NCBI GenBank assembly: GCA_013396525.1
Contig: VWYX01000281.1
Span: 744,001-808,000 of the forward strand
DNA: 64,000 nt
Source: Chaetorhynchus papuensis
Taxonomy: Eukaryota > Chordata > Aves > Passeriformes > Rhipiduridae
Reading direction: 5' to 3'
Positions 39,549 through 50,500 of the stretch are shown in pieces. The notes below the pieces were generated by a model that was given only the letters and a program-made list of their open reading frames with translations, ran no database searches and was not told the origin of the DNA. The translations under genes were made by a program, and so were the position numbers. The number at the start of each line of letters is the position of its first letter. Within the stretch, counting starts at the first letter, position 1.

Positions 39549-40403
39549 TCAGTCACATCTTTCTAGGCAAAGTATCCAAAATATTTGACTCAAGCATACC
39601 TTTAGACTGCAAATATACTGAAATAGGGCATCGAGTCTTTCCTATCTCAAAAAAACCCCATAAAGTTTTAGCTCATGTTATAAAAAGCAACCATGTGGAA
39701 TGTGACAAGTCATAATGTGAAATCAAAGTGCTTTAGTCCCATAGCGCAGACAGACACGAGTTATCCAGCCATTCCTTAGTATACCTCAAACACCAAAAGA
39801 GATATTTGCTCTGCTGCATCCCACCTTGCAAAGACCTTTGGAGCATTATGGTGAAATTTCATTAACTGACAGCTACACAGTATCAGTGGACCAGCAATTT
39901 CACTTCGATATTTCAAATAATGAATTACAAATGAGGGATCTTTTTATTATTTTTCAAGTTCCCTTAATAATTTGCAAAGTTCTACTGTATTATGCTACAT
40001 TATATTCCAGTTAGTATCTTAAAATCCCAAGGTATGCTCTATTTGAAACCCTCAAATTATTTCCCCAGAACCCAATACCTGTCTAAGACTCAGTATTTTT
40101 GTGCAATTCTTTGCTATTTGTGTGTGAAGAGCGAAACACCTCACCCAACAGCGTGTATGAAAGAACTATAAACTCTCAAAGCAGAAAACAACTTTAATGA
40201 GGTTTGGATATCAGTAGTTGCATGGAATATGTGCTCAATTCAGACGTGCCCATACTGAAGAGTACTCACGTTTTAAGTGTTCAGTCAGAAAATTTCCTTC
40301 ACACAGAAGTCTAAAAACCTATTTATCTTCCAGAGACTTAAGCATTTAATTCTCTTTTCTATTACAACAGAATTAGCTCTATGTTATAATGTGTATGATT
40401 AAT

Positions 40404-40416
40404 CCCCCCCCCCCCC
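40404..40416. repeat. Poly(C) tract, 13 bases
   Basis: A run of 13 C on plus (13 G on minus) lies within the probable SOWAHC 3' UTR. In the minus-strand transcript this would be a G run. Long C/G homopolymers are uncommon in this AT-rich neighbourhood. Confidence 0.9.
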
Positions 40417-42649
40417 GTTTCAGACACCCCACTGTACAGGTGTACAGTTTAAATGGGGAGGACTGAGGGAAAATTTCTGGTCCCATCCCACAGAGATAAA
40501 GACAAAGTGCTTTGTAAGACTGATTTTATCCATTATATTTGTGGCAACCAACCCAAAATGAAGGCACATGAAATCTGTAACAATATAGCTTATAAATTGT
40601 AAACTAAAGCTGAACCTCTCTATAATTTCTAGTCTTTTTGCACAAAAGTAATGACCAGCACCTATGCAGAGGTTCTACTTTTTTTTTAATGTAGCTTTTC
40701 CCAGAAATAGTTAAGTGTCACTTGCATGCCTGTGCAAACACTGTCATTAGGATTTGACACGAAGTGCAGAAACTGGTTGTTTCTCTGCATGGAAAGTCTG
40801 ATGCCAATGCATCAGTAGCACTTCCTTCCCGTTGCTACAAGAAATGTAAGTCATTAGCAACAGCCACAGAGAGCTGTTACCTCAAAAGTGCACACTCCCA
40901 GCAGCAGTTTTCCTGTGAGGTGTTCTACAGCTTGTGGCATGCATTTAATCAGTGTCTCAAATTTGGATTTTAACATGTCAAAGCCTATCTACTTTTGGTT
41001 AGTTACAGGCCAGGCACGCACATGCATCTTAAGGAAGCCAACTCGAAACATGCTTTGACAGATGCTGCATTGAAATTGGCCATACCTTAACAACTAAACA
41101 CAGATGAGCTGCTACACTGAATAGCATTCAGGATCCAGGGGTGAGCTCAGTACCTCTTAAGGAAAGCCGAATATGGATACAAATCTGCCTCCTAGATTTC
41201 ACTGGAACTGCTACCTTTAAAGCAGAGAAACAAGATTCAAGGTTTCCCACAGCTTTAGCAGACGGATAGGCTCGTCAATCAGATTAAGACTTACTAGGTT
41301 GTCAAACAACAGTTCAAAGCCTTGGCTATCATTTCTCTAGAAATACAGGTTTAAAAGAACTCAAACACCACTGCCATCACTTAACTAGAATATGTAATTA
41401 TGCTGCTTCATTCAGAATGATAAACAAGGATAGAGTTTTGGAATTCTAGTTTTTCATCCTAGGTGTGAATTCACACACCTTCCTTTTTTTTTTTTCTTCC
41501 CCTCTCTTTTATTTTTTCTCCATTTCCACACAGTGTCAGTTGAAGGGACTGGCACACAAGTTACTAGCGAACACAGACCTGTAGCTACTACATTACAGAA
41601 CCATATTAGAGTTTCATGAAGGTTTCATGCAACGGTGTCTGTGCTCTTTTATTCTAAAAGAGAACGACTTTCACAGGTAACACATACAACACAATTTTCT
41701 GATTTTAAATGAAGTGAGTTACACAAGGAACATTAACAAGAATTGACCAGACTTAATAACTGGAACTGCGCTAGGTCTGGCACTTGAGAATTCACAGTGA
41801 TTAAAATAAAATTGCTTTGCCTAAGACAAAACAAAAGATACCAAATACATATAAAAACTCTTTGCTTCTATTGTCTTGTATTAGTATTTCAACAGCTATA
41901 AGCAAGCTCAGTAGTACCTCAGACAGCAAAGACTTCTGCACATGGTTAACTTTATTCATTGCTTGCAGTGCAATGGATTTTTTTTTTATTTTTTAACAAT
42001 ATACTCGTGATGTCAAATCAAGCAATTTTCAATGCATAAAGTCAACACAGGCTCAACTCTTTGATGGATTGAAGCTTGGATTCTGACAGGAAACCATTCT
42101 CTACCATATCAGTTTGTGTACCCAACCCCACACTGTGCCGGGTGGTATTGCTGTTAAAGAGAAACTTAAGGTATACTTGTATATTACTGAGGTGTTCTTC
42201 TGACGTAGCAAGTTGTTTGCTAATAGTTTATAGTACCAGTTGATAATATAAGAGTAAAGCATTTGCACTTTTCTTTCCCCCACTCACCTCACTAATCCTA
42301 GTAGATCCACTAACATAGGTTTATGATCCCAAAGCCTGCCTTTTAGACAGAAAGGAGCACAGCTTTTAAACACCCCAGCGTTTCTCAACCCACCCACTGC
42401 CTCCCATTTCAGCACCGAGGGCCCGGCTGAAGCAGCTGCTCTCAGGAGCTGCGGGCTCCCAGGGCCCTGCTGACCTGCTGGGCTCACTGACCACACCGAA
42501 CTGGGAGTTAAAGCAAGATACTCAGGACCCATCTCGCCGGAGTCCATGAGTGTAGATGAGCACCCACTCGTACCTGCCTCACCTTCTGCGCTACACCTGA
42601 GGGCACCTTGGTCCGCGCATCCACCTCCCAGACCTCCTGCTCCCTGGCC

Positions 42650-44161
42650 TTATCCAAACACATTGGACTTCGGCCTGAGCTTGAATGACGATTTCAGGGA
42701 TTTTTCCTCATGCTCTTCCTCCTCAGTGTCACCACGGAAGGAGGGTGTGTTGTGGATGATCTGAGTCCTGAAGCGGATCTTATTAAGCCGAGGCTTCATC
42801 CGTCCGCTGCCAGAGGCTTTCCTGGTCATCTCCTTGCTTTTGCCTGGCACCGCTGCTCCGTCGGTGCCTTCAGCTTCCTCCCCAGTGCCGTGATGGTGGT
42901 GGGAGAGCCGGTAGTTCATGAGATTAGATGGCAACACCTTGGAGAGCCTCCAGCGCCCGCTCCCATTGCCAGCATTCCCTTCCTCCTCCTCCTCTTCCTC
43001 CAGGGCCCCCACGAGGCTCCGCATGTCCCCCGAGGTGCCCTGGTGCAGGTACTGGGCAGCCTTGCGCCCGCTGTAGTCGCGGATGTCCACGTCGGCGTCG
43101 TAGGCTCCCACCAGCAGCTTCACGACCTCGGCGTGGCCGTGCATGGCGGCGATGTGCAGCGCCGTGTGCCCGCCGCTCGTGCGGGCGTTGATGTCCACGG
43201 GCAGCCCGTGCCGCTGCGCGAAGTTGACCAGCGTGGCCAGCAGCTCCTGCCGCCCGTGCTTGGCGGCCCAGTGCAGCACTGTGAAGCCGGTGATAAAGTC
43301 CCGCTTGCAGAGCAGCGCCGGCTCGCAGCTCAGCAACCCCTCCAGGCTCTCCCACCGCCCGTCCGAGGCCGACAGCATCCAGGCGTGCTCCAGGGGGTCC
43401 AGTGCCACGGAGCCGGTGGTGCTCCCCTCCTCCTCGGCGGAGGACGAAGCCACCGAGGCACTGTCCGAGTCGCGGCCGCGGCCCCCGCCGGGGAGAGCGC
43501 CGCGCTTCAGCTGGGGGGAGCTGCCCCGCGCCGCCTCCCGCAGGCTCCGGCGGCCGCCGCCCTGCGCCGCCGCCCCGGGGGCTCCCTCCGCCGCCCCCGC
43601 CTCGTCCACCGGTGAGGGCCGCCCCGGGCCGGCCGCTACCGCGGTCTCCTCACCGCCGCCTCCGCCTCCGCCGCGCCCGGGCGGTGGCCCCCGCCGGGAG
43701 CCCCTCCGCTGGCCTCCAGCCACCGCCGGGCTCGGCCGGGGCGGCTCGCCCCGCTGCCCCGCGGGTTGCGGGCGGCTGCCGGCATCATCGCCTGTTGCCG
43801 GCGGCGTCTCCTCAGCGCCTGCCCGTGGGGAGGGCGGCGGGTTCGGCTGCTCCGCGCTGTTCTCCGCCGCAGGCTCCTGCTCCCCGGGGGTCAGGGGGGC
43901 TGCGGCGGCGGGGGGCTCCGGGGCGCAGTACCGGCGGCGGAGGTGCACGTACTTGACGCCGGTGCCGGGCTCCTGGCGCACGGTGGCCACTGCGTTGACC
44001 AGCTCCTTGAAGCGGTGCCGGGCGGCGGCGCGGCGGGCGGGCTCCGCGGGGCTCAGCCAGTCCCGGAAATGCTCCAGCAGCTCCGCGTTGCGCGCCCGCC
44101 CGCCCCGCGCCGCCAGGAACCGCACCACTGACTCCTGCTGCAGCTCCGCCGGCTCCGCCAT
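42650..44161 (-). CDS. SOWAHC: SOWAHC, ankyrin repeat sosondowah-family protein, complete single exon
   Basis: The 503-codon intronless frame runs from ATG at 44161 to TAA at 42650-42652. The start is in good context (GCGGCG before, G after) and opens directly into the conserved domain. Residues about 5-79 form the winged-helix-like SOWAH domain seen at the N-terminus of this family, ending in the basic stretch LRRRYC. Residues 80-250 are a low-complexity Pro/Ala/Gly/Arg linker with seven Gly in a row (164-170). Residues about 257-375 hold ankyrin repeats with clear signatures (TGFTVLHWAAKHG, GGHTALHIAAMHGHAEVVKL). Then come a Glu run (388-394), four His (421-424) and a basic conserved tail with KIRFRTQIIHNTPSFRG (461-477). 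The length suits SOWAHC (human protein about 525). The C paralogue is chosen over A, B or D because the neighbour is SEPTIN10. Cellular function is poorly known; ankyrin repeats imply protein binding. Extreme GC content marks it as part of the CpG island. Confidence 0.93.
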   Translation of the reverse strand: MAEPAELQQESVVRFLAARGGRARNAELLEHFRDWLSPAEPARRAAARHRFKELVNAVATVRQEPGTGVKYVHLRRRYCAPEPPAAAAPLTPGEQEPAAENSAEQPNPPPSPRAGAEETPPATGDDAGSRPQPAGQRGEPPRPSPAVAGGQRRGSRRGPPPGRGGGGGGGEETAVAAGPGRPSPVDEAGAAEGAPGAAAQGGGRRSLREAARGSSPQLKRGALPGGGRGRDSDSASVASSSAEEEGSTTGSVALDPLEHAWMLSASDGRWESLEGLLSCEPALLCKRDFITGFTVLHWAAKHGRQELLATLVNFAQRHGLPVDINARTSGGHTALHIAAMHGHAEVVKLLVGAYDADVDIRDYSGRKAAQYLHQGTSGDMRSLVGALEEEEEEEGNAGNGSGRWRLSKVLPSNLMNYRLSHHHHGTGEEAEGTDGAAVPGKSKEMTRKASGSGRMKPRLNKIRFRTQIIHNTPSFRGDTEEEEHEEKSLKSSFKLRPKSNVFG

Positions 44162-44500
44162 CGCCGCCGCTAACCCATCGCGCCGCCGGCGCTCCTCCTG
44201 CTGCTACTGCCGCTGCTGGTGATGGTGGTGGCAGTGGTGGTGCGGGCGCGGCAGAGCCGCCGCTGCCCGAGCCCCTCCTCCCGGCGGCAGCATGCCCGGC
44301 AATCACTGCCGCGACGGCGGCACCGCGCCGCCCTCCGGCCGGGAGGCGCCCGCCAACAGTGCCCGCCTCGGCGGCGGAGCCGCAGCGCATCCCCTCCCCG
44401 CGCTCCTCCCCGCCGCGTGGCTCTCCCCTTCGGCGGCAGCTTCGGCCGCGCCTTTCCTCCCGGCTCTCCTCCCTCCTTCTCCGCCTCGCCTAGCGGGGCC
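44162..44500. promoter_or_regulatory. Head-to-head promoter between SOWAHC and SEPTIN10
   Basis: The 339 bases between the two divergent start codons are GC-rich and CpG-dense. I see no TATA box and several GC-rich, Sp1-like stretches, which suits a bidirectional CpG-island promoter with dispersed starts. Both 5' UTRs must lie in or overlap this interval unless there are unseen upstream non-coding exons. A GTG-rich imperfect microsatellite occupies about 44215-44246. Transcription start sites cannot be placed from sequence. Confidence 0.7.
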
Positions 44501-44530
44501 ATGGCTGCTTCCGATGCCGGTCGGCACCCG
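44501..44530 (+). CDS. SEPTIN10: SEPTIN10 coding exon 1
   Basis: Ten codons (MAASDAGRHP) are followed by the donor GTAAGT. The exon ends in phase 0 and joins to exon 2 at CAA AAT GAT. The short MAA/MAS start resembles the N-termini of SEPTIN6-group proteins, which favours this ATG. The frame is also open upstream to an ATG at 44219, so a longer N-terminus is possible. Confidence 0.8.
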
Positions 44531-47500
44531 GTAAGTCCCCTCCGCGGTGCGGGGGGCGGCTGGTGAGCAGCCCCTGTGCTGGGGGTGAGCCCGGCGCGGC
44601 TGAGGGAACGGAGGGTCCCGGCAGCACCGGCACCAGGAGGGGAAGGAGGGCGGCGGTCACACCGTGCGAAGAGGTGCAAGTGCCACCTCTGCCTCGCTGC
44701 CCCGGCTCCGTGCCGGGCGTTGGTGAGGGCCGCGTCAGGGTGGGGGTCGGGTTAGCGGCCGAGTTGAAGGCTCCTTCCTCACGCTGTCTAGTTCCCAGAG
44801 CTGCCAGGCTTTTAGGACACTTGTTGTTAAAGGAACTTGTTTTCAGATGTCACCCTTCTTAGCGCTCCCGTGGCGTATCGCGTATTCCAAGAAATAAGTT
44901 GAATCTCGGCTACTGAAGAATTACTTCTGTGTAATGGCAAAGCTGTCAGCTTTATGTTCTGAAGACATTGAGCCCATGCGCACGGCAGTGCTGGAGAGTT
45001 ATTCCCCGTGGAGCGTAGTTCCTATGCCTGTTGGTAGTAGTGGAAAACTCGGGGCTCGGAAGAGTGATATTTGGGGTGCCCAGGTGATGTCCACCCTCGT
45101 GGCTGAGGGCACGGCATCCTTCCCAGGGCCTCCGCGTAGCTGCCTGGGGCTGGCGGGACCATCACCTTCTGCATAAGCACACGCTGATTACTGTTTTCTT
45201 CCAGTTTTGGAGGGCAAATTTCAGTCACCTCTACGAGCCCAGTAGCAAGCTAGTTTCTTGCTTGGACTGCTGGTCTGGTTGTGCAGAGGCTTATGCAGAG
45301 TGGTGCATGTAGTCTTGAGATCTAGCTTTTGCTTCAGAATGGCATGGTGTTGTGTGGTTTTAGTCAGAAATACGTGGCAAATTTAAAAGAAAATTTTTTT
45401 AAGTTTCTTTCTGAAAGAAGGAATAATTTTTAAATATTACACCGTCTCAGGCTATGATTTTTTTAATGCTGTTTTTAATGGGCAAGACAATTTTATATAA
45501 ACTAAAATATTTGCTTAAATCGTAGAATGGTTTGGGTTGGAAGTGATCTAAAAAAGACTGTCTGGTTCCAACCCCCCTGCTCGGGGTAGGGACAGTTTTT
45601 ACTGAACCGGGTTGCTCAGAGCCCCATCCAGTGTAATAAATCTGGAGAAATCCAGACAAATTAGCTCGACCTTTAAAAAAGAGGTTGAGGGAAGGAACGA
45701 GATGCCATTTAGATCAGTTAGGTGATCAATTAGGTGATGTTTCTTTTGGAAGCAGTAAGAATGCAGGTATCATGTGGTCAGTTTTGAGGACTTAATTTCT
45801 CTGCATATTTGTTAGACAATAGAGTGAAGCTGTATGAGGTGCTGACGTTAGGGACAAACACCCGATGTCCTTGGAAAATCTCAGAAGGAAAAATGTTGGC
45901 TACTTCTTTTCTATTAAGAGAATGCTTCAGTTGCTGTCAGGTGGAATAGGTTTACACAGTGATTCTTCCATAAGGAAGGGAGGTGTTGTACTGAATGAGG
46001 GCTCGCTGCTTGGTAGGCAGCAACAATTTACACACGGAGACAGGATACTTCTATTTCTTTATTCTAGTTTGTGCAAAGTAGGGATTCTAGGTGATAACCC
46101 ACAAACCCACTAGCTGACCAGTCATCAAAACTACATTTATACATTTTAGCAAACAAGGAGATCAAGGGTCATTGGCTACTAGTTGCAGAGTTTTCTTAAT
46201 TAGTGTTCTACTTTCTGTTGGTTAGTGATTCTCTTATTTGTCATGCTAATTAGTCCACATTCGCAGTCTTTCTCTTCTTTTGAGTTGGTGGGTTTCTTGA
46301 GTTGGTGGTCCATGAGTTGGTGGTCACAATCTCCTCCTGCCAAAATTGCCTTGGAGCTGAATCAGTTGATTTCAGCATAGTTGCTAAGTTGGCTTTGTTA
46401 GTTTCTTCCTTATATTGGGAGTTCTGCCAGATGTCCTTGTGGCCTGTAAATTTTGTATTCTTTGTGTCCGCTATCATTAGCACATCCTTCTCCCCAGGCT
46501 TTGTTAACCTCCCCCAGGTCTGAGGACATTGAGGCATGTCAAGCCCTAAACCTTAACAAGGAAATTCTACTGACAAAGTAATTTATCTTTCTAACACCTG
46601 GACATCAGAAGGAAATAAATCTATTCCTGCTACAGTTTTTTCTGTTGGAGTGTTACGAATGGCAGTGCAGTGGTTTTGAGGGTAGCCCAGCGTGGTTGGG
46701 ATTTCGCCTGGTGACATGAAGATGAAGGGCATCCTTTCTGCACTCATGCTGAGCCTCTTGCACTGCTTTTTGGTGTGGAGGCTGAATGGTTTGTCTTTGA
46801 GGAACTCTTATATTAGTGGCAATAGGGGTGCTTTGAGTATCAGACTGAGTAGCTGGAGTTCTTAGATGTGCAGCCACTCTGTCTCAGATACACTTGTCTT
46901 TAAATGGACAGGATGCTGACTGTTTTCAGTGTTTCTCAGCACTTTTTAATAGTAATTTTCTTCTGGTAGAATGCCTTGAGAAATTTTGTTTTCAGACATG
47001 CTTTGAATGTACTTTTTTTTTTTTTAATATCCAGAGATGTCATATTTTCTCTTTAAATTGTTCGCTTTGCATATGCATTTTCCCTCATGTTAGTCTAAAA
47101 TGAAATTATCTGATTATAGTAGTCTAAAATGAGAGTTGGTGCAGTTAGTGCAGTGCAGCTTATAGTCCCATACAAGGAAGTCCTGTGTAAATCAAGAAGA
47201 GGATGGGTTTTTGCTGTGAGAAATGTCCATATCCTTTTATCTACAAAAATTCTGTGTCTTGCTATGTGTACCTGTTAGAAAAGGTGCCACTTTTATGGGC
47301 TTTAAGTGTTAAATTAAAAAATTGCCTACTGTTAACTGTGTGCATGTTCACAGGAAACAGTAATGGTTTCCAATTCCATGTGGGTTGGAAATATAAGAGA
47401 AAGAGTAGCATGGACCTGTCACTGTGTCTACTTTTGATATGTAATGTTTGTTTAAAAACACAGTTCATTTGTATGAACCAAGATGTTTCCTTTCAGCCTT

Positions 47501-50500
47501 AAGCATTTTTATTATGCTCGCTGCCTTGATGTCATTGTTCTAGATTGCTTGCTGATGTTTGAAAAGGAATGTGCACCTTTAGATATTTCTAGTGAAGTTG
47601 ATACAATTTCAGAGTTCTGGTGCATATAACGAGTGTGGATCATGTATTAGTTTACATAAATAGCAATTCCAGTTCCAGCTCCTCAGAATGAGTTCCATTT
47701 GATAACATTCACCTTCCTCTGATTAGTTATGCTCTCTGTTTTGAATTGTCATGCTTAGATTGTTTTTAATACCTTTTCCTAATTTCTAAGAGCAAACCAA
47801 CTGTTATCTGTTTTCTACCTGCATTTTTCAGTTTACATTTTCAGTTGAACTTCTCTGCTTTATTTCATTCATGTTTCATAAGGTTGGTTGGTTTTTGTTT
47901 GTTTGTTTGTTTTTTGGGTTTTTTTTGCAAAACCTGGACTTTATTTTAAGCCTGAAAACCATTCTTTAAATTTTAATTTTTTTCTCAAATCATGGAATAA
48001 AGCTGATTTGACAGGTTTTTTTTTCCAGACTTTGGCTTTTCTTCGTTACATGTGAAATCATAAGGAATGAGTTCTAGCTTTCCAGTAGAATTAATTTGTT
48101 GCCATTGTTAACTGATATTTTAAAATTATTTTTCTGTAGCAAAATGATGGCTGTCGAACTTTGTCCTTGTCTGCACATGTTGGGTTTGATAGCTTACCTG
48201 ACCAACTGGTTAGGAAATCCATCAAGCATGGCTTCTGCTTCAATGTTCTTTGCATTGGTGAGTAGTATCTGAGTGCTCTAAGGCTTTAGAGGTATACCCA
48301 AATTAGGAAGTGACTGAAATTTAAATCCAGTTGTGGTGTTAAAACAGTCTCTTTAATGTTAAGCATGCACTATAATTCCACTCCTTGTCTCAGCTTTGTT
48401 TATTTATATCATTCTTTGGGTTAGTATATAGCATTTTCATAAACAATGTGAAGACCAAAAAATGTTGAAAATGGATGCCAGTTATTTATTTATTTATCAG
48501 CAGCCTTTTGGATTCTTTTGAGTAAACTGGGCTTACGTTCGTAACAAAGAGCTTCAGATTAAAAAAATTCTAAAATTCCCAGGTGGTATTTCTGTAGTGT
48601 TTCTATACTTATAAATGTTTTGCTCTAGTATTCTATCTTTATTCTTAAAAACCCTTTGTTGAATCTCTGGTTTCACAGCTATCTACTTAACTTTTAAAAA
48701 CCTATAGGAAGTTAATTCTCACTTTTAAAGAAAACAAAGTGTCAGGATACTGTTCTGCTAATTACTCATTAGCTGGTAATTTACCCTTATATGTAGGATG
48801 AAAAAAAATAATGAAAATATTATTTTGTGCTCACTAAAAGAATGTACAAATACGTTTTGTTCAGAGAAATCAGTTGAGAAGTTTTTGTGTACAATTTCTG
48901 TGCTTATTATGTGTTTATTTGATGTGCAAAATGTCTTCCCAAACCCTTCTGTTTAACTTCAGGGGAAACTGGAATTGGGAAATCAGCCTTGATGAGCAGT
49001 TTGTTTAACACCAATTTTGAGGACTCTCCATCAACACATTTTCTGTCAAGTGTACAACTTAGAGCCCAGACTTGTGAACTCCAGGAAAGTAATGTTCTTT
49101 TGAAGCTGACCATTGTAAAAACAGTGGGATTTGGTGACCAGATGAACAAAGCAGACAGGTAAGTGCTCTCTTGTCGCTATGTTACGCTGAAGTTTTGGTC
49201 TTAATTGCAAGCTGTTTTTCTTTGGGATTTGTAATAAGTGATTGTCTTACATGTGTTCCAAAGAGATGGTTAGCTGGTTTCCCTGTGTGTCAAAGTAAAC
49301 CTATTTTTCTTCTCATGTAGGAAATTATTTTATAAATCAGATGAACTCTGCCCCTTTCTTTATGATACAATCATTTATAAATGTTTGTACGTGCAGTGGT
49401 TTCTTTTGGGGTGGAGAAAAACATGGAGGTCAATGGGAGGGGTATTAAACAGCCAAGCAGATTATAAAGTACTGTAGATTATATAGATGAGATCTGCAGG
49501 GGTTTTAGCAGTTTGATTATAACGTGTTGAAGACCTTAAACTGAAAGTAACATCATGTGGGTTACCAAAGGCCTTTGCATTTTGTGTCAGATGGCTTAGT
49601 CAGGAGATGTAGAGGCAGCACACTGGTATCTTTCAGAACTTTTTTTGAGTCTCTGCTTTTGTGAATTTAAGGTTTAACAGGACTGAACTGTCTCAGCAGA
49701 TTTTGTTTCTTTCACCTTAATTGTAAAGAATTTATGCGATATGAGTACCTAAATGGTGGTACTCATATAATAAAAGAAGGTTAGTCGCATTTAAGATTAT
49801 CATGAGAGCTATGCCTTATGATATGACTGGATAATAGCTACTGCTAGTGAATTGGGTGAAGGAGATGCAAATAGATACTAGTATAGCTATTAGAGGTTTT
49901 GGCGTGTGGTATAGGAGGTGCCTTTTTGTTCTTTTAATTTCGTGTGTAACACCTGCTTCTGGATTTTGATAGCATTTGATCTGGTTTATAAACTTTGTGT
50001 AGCAGAAGAAATGTAAGGGTGCACTGCTTCTACATCTAGCAGAACTTTCCTTATGAAAGCACATTAGAATCTGGTTTTAAGTAGGATAAAGTATACTTAA
50101 ACTGTACTTACTATAAATCAGATTTATTTTCTCTAACATTTCTCATTTTAGTTTTTGTCTGTTGTTTAAGAGCTCTCACCTGTACAGTACTTCAGAAGAT
50201 AAAGTTCATCCTGTTTCTTGGTACTATTAGTTGCACATTCTTTCTTTTCTTTTACCTAAGAGGTTGTTGTATCTTTCTTATATTTAAGAGTTCTGCATTT
50301 TGACAACTTAATTCCAAAAATTTAAAAACATCCCTTGGGAAGTTCGATTATAATCAAAATTAACTTTATGTAGCTTTTTTTTCAATAATGGTAGCTAGGA
50401 AATGTTTTGTCTGTATTAGATGCACAATTCTTTTTTGAGTAGCTTTTCAGAAATTAAGATTAGTCTGTACACGTAATTTTCTGCTCTACTTGAGCAGCCT

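Larger units (their letters stand above)
39541..42649 (-). other. Probable 3' UTR and 3' flank of SOWAHC
   Basis: This 3.1-kb AT-rich stretch directly follows the SOWAHC stop codon on the minus strand, and no other gene is recognisable. SOWAH genes have a single coding exon followed by a long 3' UTR. Minus-strand AATAAA hexamers occur at 41951-41956, 39543-39548 and 39278-39283. The latter two would give a UTR of about 3.1-3.4 kb and the first one of about 0.7 kb. Which site is used cannot be told from sequence alone. An 87-codon open frame at 42284-42547 on minus lies inside this UTR and is probably chance. Confidence 0.35.
42900..44760. promoter_or_regulatory. CpG island over SOWAHC and the SEPTIN10 first exon
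   Basis: Base composition changes from AT-leaning on both sides to very GC-rich with dense CpG across most of the SOWAHC coding region, the 339-bp spacer and the first 200 or so bases of SEPTIN10 intron 1. Limits are judged by eye. Islands of this kind mark broadly active vertebrate promoters. Here one island would serve both divergent genes. Confidence 0.8.
44531..48139 (+). other. SEPTIN10 intron 1
   Basis: This 3609-base intron runs from GTAAGT to TTTCTGTAG. Its first 230 bases belong to the CpG island. It contains a CR1 fragment (about 45519-45635) and an antisense LTR with a remnant (45984-46880). The rest is AT-rich unique sequence with a T/G-rich simple stretch (TTTG repeats) near 47884-47930. 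Confidence 0.85.

Noticed and set aside
42710..43615. 301-codon plus-strand open frame, and similar long frames up to 44222
   Set aside because: These are antisense or frame-shifted shadows of the GC-rich SOWAHC coding region, where stops are rare. Their Pro/Arg/Ala-rich text has no domain.
44170..44679. 169-codon minus-strand frame over the promoter and SEPTIN10 exon 1
   Set aside because: An open frame due to extreme GC content. It lies upstream of SOWAHC and antisense to SEPTIN10, and shows no family features.
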